64,000 bases of DNA from Nodosilinea sp. P-1105 (GCF_012911975.1 NZ_SMDQ01000020.1:1-64000), one strand, 5' to 3'; shown: positions 14,414 to 23,010, counted from the first letter of the stretch. Program-made: numbers and translations. Notes: a model not told the origin generated them from the letters alone.

Positions 14414-14761
14414 ATGAGTGGCGACACTATCTTTGGCAAAATCATTCGGAAAGAAATTCCAGCCAATATCCTTTACGAAGATGACCTTTGCTTGGCCTTC
14501 TCCGACATCGATCCCAAGGCACCGACCCACATTCTGGTGATTCCCAAAAAACCGATACCCAAGCTGTCCGATGTAACCACTGACGACAAAGACCTTTTAG
14601 GGCATTTGTTGCTAACGGTTAAGTCTGTTGCGGATCAGTTAGGGTTGACCGAGTCGGGCTATCGAGTGGTAATCAACACAGGGAACGATGGTGGGCAAAC
14701 GGTTTTCCACTTGCATCTGCACCTGCTCGGGGGGCGTGCTCTAGGGTGGCCCCCAGGCTAA
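14414..14761 (+). CDS. HIT family protein (HINT-type nucleotide hydrolase)
   Basis: A 115-residue protein, full length for the HINT branch. It opens [20 protein letters not shown] and ends with the histidine triad [10 protein letters not shown] (His99, His101, His103). Members hydrolyse nucleotide phosphoramidates such as AMP-lysine. Directly before the ATG the sequence AGTCCAATCCAACCT occurs twice in tandem. It ends 147 bp before psbA on the same strand. Confidence 0.95.
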   Translation: MSGDTIFGKIIRKEIPANILYEDDLCLAFSDIDPKAPTHILVIPKKPIPKLSDVTTDDKDLLGHLLLTVKSVADQLGLTESGYRVVINTGNDGGQTVFHLHLHLLGGRALGWPPG

Positions 14762-14908
14762 CTGTTTTATTTACTTTCGTACAACGAAATAAAGATTGTT
14801 ATAGAGCGATTGGCCAGTGGCTTCGAAAACTTTACGCTAACAGGATGAATGGGACTTATACGTAATACCTTCCCATTCGGTTGGTTGTTATTTATTGGCC
14901 TTTTATTT

Positions 14909-15994
14909 ATGACTACTTCTCTACGTACACGCGACAGCGTGGGAGCGTGGGAGCAGTTTTGCCAGTGGATTACCAGCACCGAGAACCGCCTATATGTGGG
15001 CTGGTTCGGTGTGCTGATGATTCCCACCCTGCTAACTGCCACCACTTGTTTCGTGATTGCCTTTATCGCCGCCCCTGCGGTTGATATCGACGGTATCCGT
15101 GAGCCCGTTGCTGGTTCTCTGATGTACGGCAACAACATCATCTCCGGTGCGGTTGTGCCGTCGTCCAATGCCATCGGCCTGCACTTCTACCCCATCTGGG
15201 ATGCCGCTTCCTTGGATGAGTGGCTATACAACGGTGGTCCTTACCAGTTGATCGTTTTCCACTTCCTGATCGGTGTTTTTGCCTACATGGGTCGGCAGTG
15301 GGAACTGAGCTACCGCCTGGGCATGCGCCCTTGGATCTGCGTGGCTTACAGCGCTCCTCTAGCCTCAGCTACCGCTGTGTTCTTGATCTATCCGTTGGGT
15401 CAAGGCTCCTTCTCGGACGGTATGCCCCTGGGGATCTCCGGTACCTTCAACTTCATGATTGTGTTCCAGGCTGAGCACAACATTCTGATGCACCCCTTCC
15501 ACATGTTGGGTGTGGCTGGTGTGTTCGGTGGTTCTCTGTTCTCCGCCATGCACGGTTCTCTGGTGACGTCTTCTCTGGTGCGTGAAACCACCGAGACCGA
15601 GTCTCAGAACTACGGCTACAAGTTCGGCCAAGAGGAAGAGACCTACAACATCGTGGCGGCCCACGGTTACTTCGGTCGCTTGATCTTCCAATATGCCAGC
15701 TTCAACAACAGCCGCAGCCTGCACTTCTTCTTGGGTGCCTGGCCTGTAATCGGCATCTGGTTCACCGCCCTGGGCATCAGCACCATGGCGTTCAACCTGA
15801 ACGGGTTCAACTTCAACCAGTCCGTCCTGGATTCCCAGGGTCGGGTGATTGGCACCTGGGCTGACGTGATCAACCGCGCCAACCTGGGGATGGAAGTGAT
15901 GCACGAGCGCAACGCTCACAACTTCCCGCTGGACTTGGCTTCTGCTGGTGAAGCCACCCCGGTTGCCCTGCAAGCTCCGGTAATCAACGGTTAA
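14909..15994 (+). CDS. psbA: Photosystem II D1 protein
   Basis: The photosystem II reaction-centre protein, a five-helix thylakoid protein that binds P680, pheophytin, QB and most Mn4CaO5 ligands. From [10 protein letters not shown] the numbering matches standard D1: Gln130 (GRQWELS, the D1:1-type residue), Tyr161, Asp170, Glu189, His190, His332, Glu333, Asp342 and Ala344. CtpA would cleave after Ala344, releasing 17 residues (16 is usual), so the precursor is 361 aa. An in-frame ATG at 14849 is ignored because D1 begins at 14909. The 147-bp upstream space should hold the promoter. Two strong hairpins follow the stop. Confidence 0.98.
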   Translation: MTTSLRTRDSVGAWEQFCQWITSTENRLYVGWFGVLMIPTLLTATTCFVIAFIAAPAVDIDGIREPVAGSLMYGNNIISGAVVPSSNAIGLHFYPIWDAASLDEWLYNGGPYQLIVFHFLIGVFAYMGRQWELSYRLGMRPWICVAYSAPLASATAVFLIYPLGQGSFSDGMPLGISGTFNFMIVFQAEHNILMHPFHMLGVAGVFGGSLFSAMHGSLVTSSLVRETTETESQNYGYKFGQEEETYNIVAAHGYFGRLIFQYASFNNSRSLHFFLGAWPVIGIWFTALGISTMAFNLNGFNFNQSVLDSQGRVIGTWADVINRANLGMEVMHERNAHNFPLDLASAGEATPVALQAPVING

Positions 15995-16004
15995 TCCTTG
16001 CCCG

Positions 16005-16033
16005 GGCAGGCCATGACCTGGTTATGGCCTGCC
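16005..16033 (+). terminator. Hairpin immediately 3' of psbA
   Basis: GGCAGGCCAT (16005-16014) pairs perfectly with ATGGCCTGCC (16024-16033) over a 9-nt loop, 10 nt after the psbA stop. No T-run. It may protect the mRNA 3' end or help terminate. Confidence 0.55.
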
Positions 16034-16125
16034 TCACAGGGGGCAACTCGGGCCAGAGATGATTCAATCACCTCTGGCCTGAATCGCTCTGACGCAAGGA
16101 TTAATCTAAGGGTTGATCTAACCCC

Positions 16126-16153
16126 AAAGCGCTCCAGACCCTGGGGCGCTTTT
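16126..16153 (+). terminator. Rho-independent terminator downstream of psbA
   Basis: AAAGCGCTCC (16126-16135) pairs with GGGGCGCTTT (16143-16152), with one G-T wobble and a 7-nt loop, and ends in TTTT. This is the best canonical terminator in the window and should separate psbA from the permease gene. Confidence 0.8.
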
Positions 16154-16239
16154 GTCATGGGTGCCGTTAGTCAGGGTTGAAGCGATATGATGGGGCGGTG
16201 CCCCCTCTGAAAAGAACTGAAAAGAAAGTCTGGCGTTTT

Positions 16240-17160
16240 ATGGCTGTCTCTCAACGCCCTACCCCTGGTCTGGCTGGGTTAACCATTCCCCCAGCGGCGA
16301 TCCCCTACTTATTTTTGTTGCCAGCCCTGGTGGCCCTAGGAATTTCTGTATTTTGGCCCGCTTTGCAGGCGTTTTACCTTAGCTTTACCACCTTTGGGGT
16401 AGACCTGACTGCCGCCCCTACCTGGGTGGGGTGGGCTAATGTTCAGCGGCTGATGGGGGATGCGGTGTTTTGGCAAACCGTGGGAAATACCCTGCTGTAT
16501 TTGGTCGGGGTGGTGCCGGTGCTAACCATGGCGCCGCTGTTGCTGGCGATTTTAGTCAACCGTTCCCTGCCGGGGATGCATTGGCTGCGGGTGGCTTACT
16601 ATTCGCCCGTAGTGGTGTCGATGGTGGTGGCTGGATTAGCTTGGCGGTGGCTTTATGCTGAAAATGGTCTATTTAATCAAATTTTGCAAGATTTAGGGTT
16701 GATTCAGCAGGGTGTTCCCTGGTTAACCAGTCCTCAGTTGGCCTTGGCTAGCGTTATGATCGTGACCATTTGGAAGGGCCTGGGCTACTACATGGTGATT
16801 TATTTGGCTGGGCTACAGGGGATCCCCCAGGATTTGTATGAGGCGGCAGCTCTAGATGGCTCCGATGGTTGGCGACGCCATTGGGATATCACGATTCCCT
16901 TGATGCGCCCCTACCTGTTGTTGGTGAGTGTTATTTCGGCGATCGCGGCGACTAAGGTATTTGAGGAGGTTTTTATCATGACCCAAGGGGGACCTCGCAA
17001 TAGCTCGAAAACCGTGGTCTATTACATTTATGAACAAGCGTTTGAAAAGCTGGAAATCAGCTATGCCTGTACGATTGGGCTGGCGCTGTTCTTGGTGATT
17101 TTGCTGTTGTCAGTCGTGCGCCTGGCCGCTGGGGGCCGAGGCACCTCACCCCTGGCGTAG
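16240..17160 (+). CDS. Sugar ABC transporter permease (MalF/UgpA-like)
   Basis: A 306-residue inner-membrane permease from ATG 16240 (MAVSQRPTPGL). An in-frame ATG at 16177 would add 21 charged residues. It has about six hydrophobic segments, beginning IPYLFLLPALVALGISVFWP, and the EAA loop EAAALDGSDGWRRHWDITIP that docks on a MalK-type ATPase. Such importers normally need a second permease and a binding protein; neither is adjacent. The UgpC-like ATPase at 9277-10599 is the only other part seen. It ends 119 bp before a convergent gene. Substrate unknown. Confidence 0.93.
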   Translation: MAVSQRPTPGLAGLTIPPAAIPYLFLLPALVALGISVFWPALQAFYLSFTTFGVDLTAAPTWVGWANVQRLMGDAVFWQTVGNTLLYLVGVVPVLTMAPLLLAILVNRSLPGMHWLRVAYYSPVVVSMVVAGLAWRWLYAENGLFNQILQDLGLIQQGVPWLTSPQLALASVMIVTIWKGLGYYMVIYLAGLQGIPQDLYEAAALDGSDGWRRHWDITIPLMRPYLLLVSVISAIAATKVFEEVFIMTQGGPRNSSKTVVYYIYEQAFEKLEISYACTIGLALFLVILLLSVVRLAAGGRGTSPLA

Positions 17161-17279
17161 CCCTGTCTGAGTAGACTGGCTCCAATGTCCTGCGGCATAA
17201 GTCGGCCAAACATGCCTGGTACCTGATACCCAGAACCTGACACCCTCAGCAACAGTAGACATCTTTCTGCCAGATAGTA

Positions 17280-17741
17280 TTAGGCCACCCGCACAGCAGC
17301 TGCCTCGGGATTGATAGCGGGCCCAACGCCAGTGTCCCCCGCCTGGCTGTCATTAACCAGAAGATTACGCACCTCCACATGGGTGGCCCCGTCGATGGAC
17401 ACCGCCAGCTCCACCATCGGTTCCACCAGGGCCTGGCTGTCAACCTGACCACTGAGGATGATCGTCGATCCCCGTTGTTTCAGGACTAATCGAGCCATGT
17501 TGGGACGCCCAAATCGGCTGTAGAAAGCGGCCTGGACCCGCTTAGTTAATCCATAGTAGTCATATTCCCCAGTCAATCCCACCCGTTCCGGGGGAATCGC
17601 ACCCAACCCGGCTATAGGGGTTGGGTAGCGCTCGGCGGTAGCGTAGTAAGCTCCATTCACGACTTGCCCTGCTCTGGTCAACACGTTCACACCTTGAGCC
17701 ATTTGTGGCCTACCTTCGATACATGTAACATCCGACACCAT
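17280..17741 (-). CDS. BON-domain-like protein
   Basis: Up to 153 residues. The core LVLKQRGSTIILSGQVDS...HVEVRNLLVN resembles a BON domain, a small alpha/beta fold found in osmotic-shock and envelope proteins. Two starts are possible: ATG 17741 or ATG 17702 (MAQGVNVLTR, preceded by AAGG). No signal peptide is clear. The 5' region contains several interleaved inverted repeats (17721-17813). The domain call is by eye and moderately certain; no specific role is proposed. Confidence 0.65.
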   Translation of the reverse strand: MVSDVTCIEGRPQMAQGVNVLTRAGQVVNGAYYATAERYPTPIAGLGAIPPERVGLTGEYDYYGLTKRVQAAFYSRFGRPNMARLVLKQRGSTIILSGQVDSQALVEPMVELAVSIDGATHVEVRNLLVNDSQAGDTGVGPAINPEAAAVRVA

Positions 17742-17813
17742 TGGCCCGACCCCTGATATACCTTGTCAGCCTATTCTCTCGGTATATCTACTTACATGTC
17801 GGGTCAGGTGTCC
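17721..17813. promoter_or_regulatory. Nested inverted repeats upstream of the BON-like gene
   Basis: ACATGTAA (17721-17728) is the inverse of TTACATGT (17792-17799). GACACC (17734-17739) is the inverse of GGTGTC (17808-17813). GATATACC (17755-17762) is the inverse of GGTATATC (17781-17788). The block spans the BON-like gene's start region and could be a regulatory palindrome or folded leader. Confidence 0.35.
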
Positions 17814-17921
17814 CTCATCTATATAAAGGGACTGTAAAGCTCTCCGAAAGTTCCCTCGATTGGCTCAGGTTCAGGTGATTTTTTTGACGCCATCTTACCT
17901 GGTGCTCAGTCAATCTAATTC

Positions 17922-18019
17922 TGACGGAATCTGTGACCTGGGGTTCACAACCTATGACCTGCGGTCAAGGCCAGCCGTAGACCGTGAACCCTGTGAGCCC
18001 ATCATCTTTAACGGGATAG
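17922..18019. repeat. Dispersed repeat copy 2 (GTGACCT...CCGTGAACCCT family)
   Basis: Shares TGTGACCT (17932-17939), GACCTGCGGTC, ACCGTGAACCCT (17981-17992) and CATCATCTTTAA with the copies near 14.2 and 20.6 kb. It ends about 20 bp from the stop of ispF. Confidence 0.45.
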
Positions 18020-18040
18020 CCAGGCAAGCACTGCTGACGC

Positions 18041-18520
18041 TTAAGCCTGGGTCAGTAAGGCGATCGCATACACGGCAATTCCCTCCTGGCGGCCCGTGGG
18101 GCCTAAGGTTTCATTGGTGGTCGCTTTTACCCCCACCTGATCGGGCTCCACAGCCAGAACTTCGGCTAAGCGCGATCGCATCGCTTGAATATGGGGCTTC
18201 ATTTTCGGCTGTTCCGCCACAATCACCGAGTCAATGTTGCTCACCTGCCAGCCCCGCTGTTGAATCAATTCATTCACCTGAGCTAGTAGCTTCAGACTGT
18301 CAGCCCCCGCCCACTGCGGATCCCCAGGGGGAAAATATAAGCCAATGTCTCCCAAGCTCAAGGCCCCCAACAGGGCATCCATAATCGCGTGGGTAAGCAC
18401 GTCAGCATCGCTGTGGCCATCCAGGCCCAGGTGGTGAGGAATCGTCACACCACCGAGAATCAGGGGGCGATCGGGGACAAGGCGGTGAATGTCGTAGCCG
18501 TTACCAATGCGAAGGGTCAT
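18041..18520 (-). CDS. ispF: 2-C-methyl-D-erythritol 2,4-cyclodiphosphate synthase
   Basis: A 159-residue enzyme of the MEP isoprenoid pathway, forming MEcPP from CDP-ME-2-phosphate and feeding carotenoid, phytol and quinone synthesis. Metal ligands lie in GYDIHRL near the N-terminus and the conserved [15 protein letters not shown] follows; [10 protein letters not shown] and KATTNETLG are also typical. Full length. It shares strand and a repeat-filled 200-bp gap with trmD upstream. Confidence 0.97.
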   Translation of the reverse strand: MTLRIGNGYDIHRLVPDRPLILGGVTIPHHLGLDGHSDADVLTHAIMDALLGALSLGDIGLYFPPGDPQWAGADSLKLLAQVNELIQQRGWQVSNIDSVIVAEQPKMKPHIQAMRSRLAEVLAVEPDQVGVKATTNETLGPTGRQEGIAVYAIALLTQA

Positions 18521-18530
18521 AGGGAGAAAA

Positions 18531-18621
18531 AACGAAGAACGAAGAACGAAGAACGAAGAACGAAGAACGAAGAACGAAGAACGAAGAACGAAGAGGGAAG
18601 AACGAAGAGGGAAGAGGGAAA
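18531..18621. repeat. Heptamer tandem repeat (AACGAAG)n
   Basis: Nine perfect AACGAAG units run from 18531 to 18593, then AGGGAAG, AACGAAG, AGGGAAG and AGGGAAA: 13 units in all, with a period of 7. It starts 11 bp upstream of the ispF start codon, so it forms part of the ispF leader. Confidence 0.95.
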
Positions 18622-18653
18622 ATCCAAAATCTAAAATCTAAAATCTAAAATCC
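18619..18653. repeat. Heptamer tandem repeat (AAAATCY)5
   Basis: Five units: AAAATCC, three AAAATCT, then AAAATCC. It directly abuts the AACGAAG array, again with a 7-bp period but an unrelated sequence. Confidence 0.92.
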
Positions 18654-18671
18654 ATCACCCCCACCTTCCCC

Positions 18672-18735
18672 ATCCCCCCATCCCCCCATCCCCCCATCCC
18701 CCCATCCCCCCATCACCCCATCACCCCATCACCCC
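18672..18735. repeat. Octamer tandem repeat (ATCCCCCC/ATCACCCC)8
   Basis: Five ATCCCCCC units then three ATCACCCC units. The last ones overlap the trmD stop codon and final codons, so the repeat forms the C-terminal residues of TrmD. Confidence 0.92.
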
Positions 18736-19452
18736 ATCCCCACCATCCTGCTTCTGCCATTGCTCATACAAATCCGGCCGCCGGGTTTTGGTACGCTCAA
18801 TTTGTTGCTGCCGTCGCCATTGGGCAATAGCCTGATGATTGCCTGACAGTAACACCTCAGGCACTGCCCAGCCCCGAAACATGGCCGGGCGGGTGTACTG
18901 GGGGTAGTCGAGTAGGGGGGTTTCAAAGCTTTCGTATTTGAGTGAGTCAGGTTTACCGACCGTGCCGGGGCGCAGGCGAACCACGCCATTCATCAGCGCT
19001 AAAGCAGGGATCTCACCACAGGTGAGCACAAAGTCGCCCAGGGAAACTTCTCGGGTGAGCAAATGGCTAACGCGGTCGTCTACGCCTTCATAGTGGCCAC
19101 AAATCAGCACTAGCTGGTCATAGGTGGCTAACTGACGAAACAGGGCCTGGGTCATGGGTTCCCCCTGGGGGGTCAGCAAAATGACGTCCCGCCGGGGCAA
19201 TATGGGTAATGATTCTACGGCCGCAAAAATTGGGTCAGGTTTCATCAGCATGCCGACCCCACCGCCATAGGGTTCATCATCAACCCGGTGGTGTTTATCC
19301 GTTGTAAAGTCCCGAGGGTTGGTAAGATGAACTTCTGCAATGCGGCGCGTGACAGCTTTACCCATCAGCCCTGACTGTAGGGGTGATGCGAAAAAGTCTG
19401 GAAATAGGCTGACCACATCAAATCTGATTGGATCGGTCTCGTCAGTGCACAT
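18721..19452 (-). CDS. trmD: tRNA (guanine-N1)-methyltransferase
   Basis: A 243-residue enzyme making m1G37 next to the anticodon, which prevents frameshifting. Family signatures: RFDVVSLFPDFF, RRIAEVHLTNPRDFTTDKHHRVDDEPYGGG (split by loops), LLTPQGEPMTQ, ICGHYEGVDDRV, and EVSLGDFVLTCGE in the trefoil-knot SAM site. The final residues (DGGDGVMG) come from the octamer repeat and are probably dispensable. Confidence 0.97.
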   Translation of the reverse strand: MCTDETDPIRFDVVSLFPDFFASPLQSGLMGKAVTRRIAEVHLTNPRDFTTDKHHRVDDEPYGGGVGMLMKPDPIFAAVESLPILPRRDVILLTPQGEPMTQALFRQLATYDQLVLICGHYEGVDDRVSHLLTREVSLGDFVLTCGEIPALALMNGVVRLRPGTVGKPDSLKYESFETPLLDYPQYTRPAMFRGWAVPEVLLSGNHQAIAQWRRQQQIERTKTRRPDLYEQWQKQDGGDGVMG

Positions 19453-19563
19453 TGTTATCCCCTAGACTGTCATGGCCCCAGGCCTGACCTTAAACCAACA
19501 GCGCTCTCTATCATGCAGGATTAGAGCCTAGGTAGCAATTCAAGTCCCTTGGTTGAGCGACCC

Positions 19564-20379
19564 ATGTCTCTTGTAACGCAACACGCCATTATGGCTATCG
19601 GTGGCGCCGAAGATAAAATCCACGGCAAAGAAATTCTACAGACCTTTTTTCACCGATGTGGTGGGCCAGATGCCTGCATTGGGGTGATTCCCTGCGCTTC
19701 TCGGGATCCGGTCGCCATTGCTGGGCGCTACCAACAGATTTTTGGCGACATGGGTGCCAGAGCTATTAAGGTGATGGATATTCGCGATCGCAGCCAGGGG
19801 GAAGATCCCAGCTGGAAGACCGTGTTGGAGCAATGCTCCGGAGTATTTATTACCGGCGGTGACCAGGTGCGTCTGTGTGGCCTATTGGCTGACACCCCCC
19901 TGATCGACATGATTCGCCAGCGGGCCCAGTTGGGAGAAATCGCCCTGGCGGGCACCAGTGCTGGGGCGGCGGTCATGGGTCATCACATGATTGCTGGTGG
20001 TGGCAGTGGTGAGTCTCCCAATCGCTCCCTGGTAGATATGGCAATTGGCCTGGGGTTTGTGCCCGAGGTGATTGTCGATCAGCACTTCCATAACCGCAAT
20101 CGCATGGCTCGGCTGATCAGCGCCATTGCCATGCAGCCTGACCGCTTGGGGTTGGGCATTGACGAAGACACCTGTGCCCTGTTCGAGCGGGATGGCAGCT
20201 TTCGGGTGATCGGTAAGGGGGTGATTACTGTGGTGGATCCTAGCGCTGTTACCCATACCAATGAGCCAGATGTGGCGGCCTCCGATCCCCTCAGCATCCA
20301 TGGGCTACAGGTTCATCTGCTGGCCCATGGCGATCGCTTTGACTGGCGCCATGGCAAGGTGGTTACCGTCGCTCGATAG
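19564..20379 (+). CDS. cphB: Cyanophycinase
   Basis: A serine peptidase that degrades cyanophycin (multi-L-arginyl-poly-L-aspartate) to beta-Asp-Arg, mobilising stored nitrogen. From ATG 19564 it has 271 residues, with the family N-terminus IMAIGGAEDK, ITGGDQ, and the nucleophile motif AGTSAGAAVMG, whose serine is residue 132, the numbering of the characterised enzyme. VDQHFHNRNRMARL and GLGIDEDTC are also conserved. Cyanophycin synthetase (cphA), often adjacent, is not in this window. A TTG at 19549 is a less likely start. Confidence 0.96.
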   Translation: MSLVTQHAIMAIGGAEDKIHGKEILQTFFHRCGGPDACIGVIPCASRDPVAIAGRYQQIFGDMGARAIKVMDIRDRSQGEDPSWKTVLEQCSGVFITGGDQVRLCGLLADTPLIDMIRQRAQLGEIALAGTSAGAAVMGHHMIAGGGSGESPNRSLVDMAIGLGFVPEVIVDQHFHNRNRMARLISAIAMQPDRLGLGIDEDTCALFERDGSFRVIGKGVITVVDPSAVTHTNEPDVAASDPLSIHGLQVHLLAHGDRFDWRHGKVVTVAR

Positions 20380-20467
20380 GCTCAAGGGAGGGGGCTACCT
20401 GGGGCCTCTAGTGCTCTGTCAATCTGATAAGTAAGTGGACAAAAATAAAAGGCTCAACGTTGCTGGT

Positions 20468-20510
20468 TTCGACTCCGCTCAACCAGCGACGAGGCCTGAG
20501 CGGAGTCGAA
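20468..20510. repeat. REP-like palindrome
   Basis: TTCGACTCCGCTCA (20468-20481) and its exact inverse (20497-20510) flank a 15-nt loop. It lies in the 239-bp gap between convergent cphB and the kinase gene. The arm resembles widely dispersed extragenic palindromes; only one copy was seen here. Confidence 0.75.
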
Positions 20511-20565
20511 GGCCGGATCACGGATCAGGCAGTAATTGTGTCCATGTACTTAATGACGGGTGCTG

Positions 20566-20610
20566 CGAACCATAAACCCTCTTGTCAGCCCGTCATCTTT
20601 AATTTGATAG
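20566..20610. repeat. Dispersed repeat copy 3 (partial)
   Basis: GAACCATAAACCCTC...CAGCCCGTCATCTTTAA...GATAG aligns with 17981-18019 (GACCGTGAACCCTG...GAGCCCATCATCTTTAA...GATAG). Like copy 2 it ends within 25 bp of a minus-strand stop codon. Confidence 0.4.
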
Positions 20611-20618
20611 ACCACTCG

Positions 20619-22721
20619 TTAAGGAACTGCAGATTGGGCCGCGTCAGTGGACCAAATTTTGATCAAATGCTCAGTACCGCCAATGGTCACAATGTCACCA
20701 TTAGGCCGTACCGCAAATCGCCAAATATCGGTGTCAAATCCCTGGAGTTGTTCAACCGGGGTGGCTCGATTCAGATCCCACACGAAGACAGTTTTGTTTT
20801 CATCAGCGCTCCACAGCTTAGGCCCATCCACCCTGACATCGTTAACGTAGCTTTCGTGGCCGGTCAACATTCCCTTCAGGCGGTGGTCGGCCAAATGCCA
20901 AATACCAACGGTTTTATCACTGGACGCACTGATCAACAGCTGATTGTCAGCACTGACTTCTAAGCGGTTAATGAAGGTCAGAGGGGCATGGCCTTCTAGG
21001 GTAGTGGGTTGATCGGGGTCCGCCATCTCCCACACATGTAGATCTTGACCGCCACTAATGAGCAACTGGTTGTCACGGCTAAAGCGGAGGTCATTAATGG
21101 ACCCGTCAGCCTGGAGGGTGTGGACAGGCTGCGGCACCTGGTCTACTAAAGCCGAGATATTGATGTAGCCCGCTGCATCCATCAAGTCCCAGATTTTAAT
21201 TATGCCGAGACCATCAGCGGTGGCCAGAAAGCGACTATTGTGGCTGACCGTGATGGCATTAATGGGTACCCCATGGGCCGCTTGGATTTCCCCTTGAAAC
21301 TCGCCGCTGGGTAAGGCCCAAAAGCGGATTGAGCGATCATCTCCAGCGCTGATCAAGATGTCTTGATCAGGGGTGGTGGCCAAGGTTTTTACCACGTTGG
21401 TATGGCCGCTAAGGGTTCCCAAAGAGGATTTTGTCTGCAAGTCCCATAGGCGGATGGTGGCATCGGCACTGGCGGTGATTAGCGTGTGACCGTCTTTGAG
21501 CAAAATGGCATCGTAAATATCGCCGGTGTGCCCGGACAGGGCAGTGTCGAAGGTGACGGTTTCTGTGGCCAGGTCAGCGGTCTGCTCCAGCCCAGTCGGC
21601 GGGGGGCTAGCCCGACGACTGATGCCATACCAGGCCAGGGGAATGGCCAAAGCAAGGCCAGTCAACCCAGCGAGTACCCAGGGGCGTTGATCCAGCCAGG
21701 GGGGTAAAAATCGGCGGGATGGCTCAGCTAGGGTCTTGGCTTTATGGGGGTCGACGCTGGTTTCTGCCCACGGTTGAGGTGCTTTAGCCGGAGGTAGGGT
21801 GACGTTTTGACCTGAGCGAATGTGGGCCAGCCGGGCCAAGATTTCCCCCGTCGATTGGGGCCGCTGGGCGGCGGCTGGGGCAATTAGGTCGTCGATCAGG
21901 TCAGCTAGGGGTGGGGATATTTGCGGGGCCAGGGGCCGCCAGCGAAAGCCGTTAGTGCGGGGATCATAGATGGTTGGGTCGCTCGGTAACTTAGCGGTAA
22001 TCAGGTAAATCAGCGATCGCCCCATGGCATAGAAGTCAGACTGGGGCACCGCTTGCCCCTGCTCTTGCTCCGGGGGCGTGTAGCCCGCCGAGCTGACAGC
22101 GGTAATATCACTATCCCCGAGTTGAGCCATATAGGTCTGGGTCATCTCACGGGCCGCGCCAAAGTCCACCAGTACCAGCTGCCCTGATGACCGCAGCATA
22201 ATATTATCGGGTTTGATATCCCGGTGAAAATAGTTGTGCTGGTGGATCAAGTGCAGCACATCCGTCAGTTGGGTCATCCACAGCAGAGCCTGTTTTTCGC
22301 TGATAGGGTGATTGCCCTGCTGAATCATCCACTGCTTTAGGTTAGGGCCGTCAATTTTTTCCATCACCAAGCAGTGGCAAGGTTCGGCGCTATCTTGGGG
22401 CCAATAGCGAAAGTAGCCTTCGGCCTCCACTTTAGGTACACCGGGATGGTTGAGTTGGCTCAGCACTTGGGCTTCCCGGCGAAACAGCTCCAGTACTTTG
22501 GGATCACTGTTGTAGCTTTGCTTGAGCACCTTCAAAATTTTGGGCTGGTTGCGCTCATAGGCTTCATAAATCCAGCCGAAACCGCTTTGGCTGCTGATCA
22601 GCCGCATCACCCGATATCGTCCCTGCAACAAGAGTTCGGAACCACAGGCGCAGCAGGTGGCGCTGACACCATTGTCAGGATGGTTGGGTTGGCTGCAGAG
22701 CGGATTAATACAAAGACTCAT
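20619..22721 (-). CDS. Serine/threonine protein kinase with C-terminal WD40 propeller
   Basis: A 700-residue protein. The N-terminus has a cysteine-rich zinc-ribbon-like motif (Cys4, Cys9, Cys23, Cys24, Cys26) typical of cyanobacterial kinases. The kinase domain spans about 33-300, with Lys64 as the VAIK lysine, HRD at 166-168 (FHRDIKPDN), DFG at 186-188, and a PPEQ motif. One transmembrane helix (WVLAGLTGLALAIPLAWYG) lies at about 348-368. Seven WD40-like blades follow (GHTGDIYDA... to ...LIKIWSTD), probably outside the cytoplasm, with the kinase inside. The signal and targets are unknown. Flanking genes give no clue. Confidence 0.95.
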   Translation of the reverse strand: MSLCINPLCSQPNHPDNGVSATCCACGSELLLQGRYRVMRLISSQSGFGWIYEAYERNQPKILKVLKQSYNSDPKVLELFRREAQVLSQLNHPGVPKVEAEGYFRYWPQDSAEPCHCLVMEKIDGPNLKQWMIQQGNHPISEKQALLWMTQLTDVLHLIHQHNYFHRDIKPDNIMLRSSGQLVLVDFGAAREMTQTYMAQLGDSDITAVSSAGYTPPEQEQGQAVPQSDFYAMGRSLIYLITAKLPSDPTIYDPRTNGFRWRPLAPQISPPLADLIDDLIAPAAAQRPQSTGEILARLAHIRSGQNVTLPPAKAPQPWAETSVDPHKAKTLAEPSRRFLPPWLDQRPWVLAGLTGLALAIPLAWYGISRRASPPPTGLEQTADLATETVTFDTALSGHTGDIYDAILLKDGHTLITASADATIRLWDLQTKSSLGTLSGHTNVVKTLATTPDQDILISAGDDRSIRFWALPSGEFQGEIQAAHGVPINAITVSHNSRFLATADGLGIIKIWDLMDAAGYINISALVDQVPQPVHTLQADGSINDLRFSRDNQLLISGGQDLHVWEMADPDQPTTLEGHAPLTFINRLEVSADNQLLISASSDKTVGIWHLADHRLKGMLTGHESYVNDVRVDGPKLWSADENKTVFVWDLNRATPVEQLQGFDTDIWRFAVRPNGDIVTIGGTEHLIKIWSTDAAQSAVP

Positions 22722-22904
22722 ACCTGACCGTAGAATGCAATCCCCTGGGGTTAGACCCGCTGTATAGCCATAGCCAGCATCAGCCTGGAGGGCCGTTTGG
22801 GGTCTACTTAGTAGTGTTCCACGGAATCCGGTGGATTTATCTGACGCGGGTGGCTTTCTTTAGAAGATCTTGGCTACCGCTCACTGCCTGCCATCCGCAT
22901 AGAT

Positions 22905-23010
22905 CTAGAACGTCGACACAGAAACCCGGTTTCTGCGACAGGTGACCAATCATGCCGCTAGTGCAGCAACTCAGAAACCGGGTTTTAGCCATACTGTACC
23001 AATGCTCTAG
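22905..23010. repeat. 106-bp dispersed element, copy A
   Basis: Begins CTAGAACG, contains CAGAAACCCGGTTTCTG and AGAAACCGGGTTTT in opposite sense, and ends CTGTACCAATGCTCTAG. It matches 32349-32455 and about 59045-59149 over its full length. It overlaps the last bases of aat. No open frame inside. Confidence 0.85.

Noticed and set aside
14849-14908. N-terminal extension of psbA from an upstream in-frame ATG
   Set aside because: D1 residue numbering (Gln130, Tyr161, Asp170, His332, Ala344) is exact from ATG 14909. The 20 extra residues match nothing in D1.
18531-18735. Regularly spaced repeats that might be a CRISPR array
   Set aside because: The 7- and 8-bp units are directly tandem with no spacers, and no cas gene is in the window.
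22905-23010. Insertion sequence remnant
   Set aside because: The 106-bp element has no transposase fragment, and no target duplication could be recognised by eye. Kept as a dispersed repeat only.
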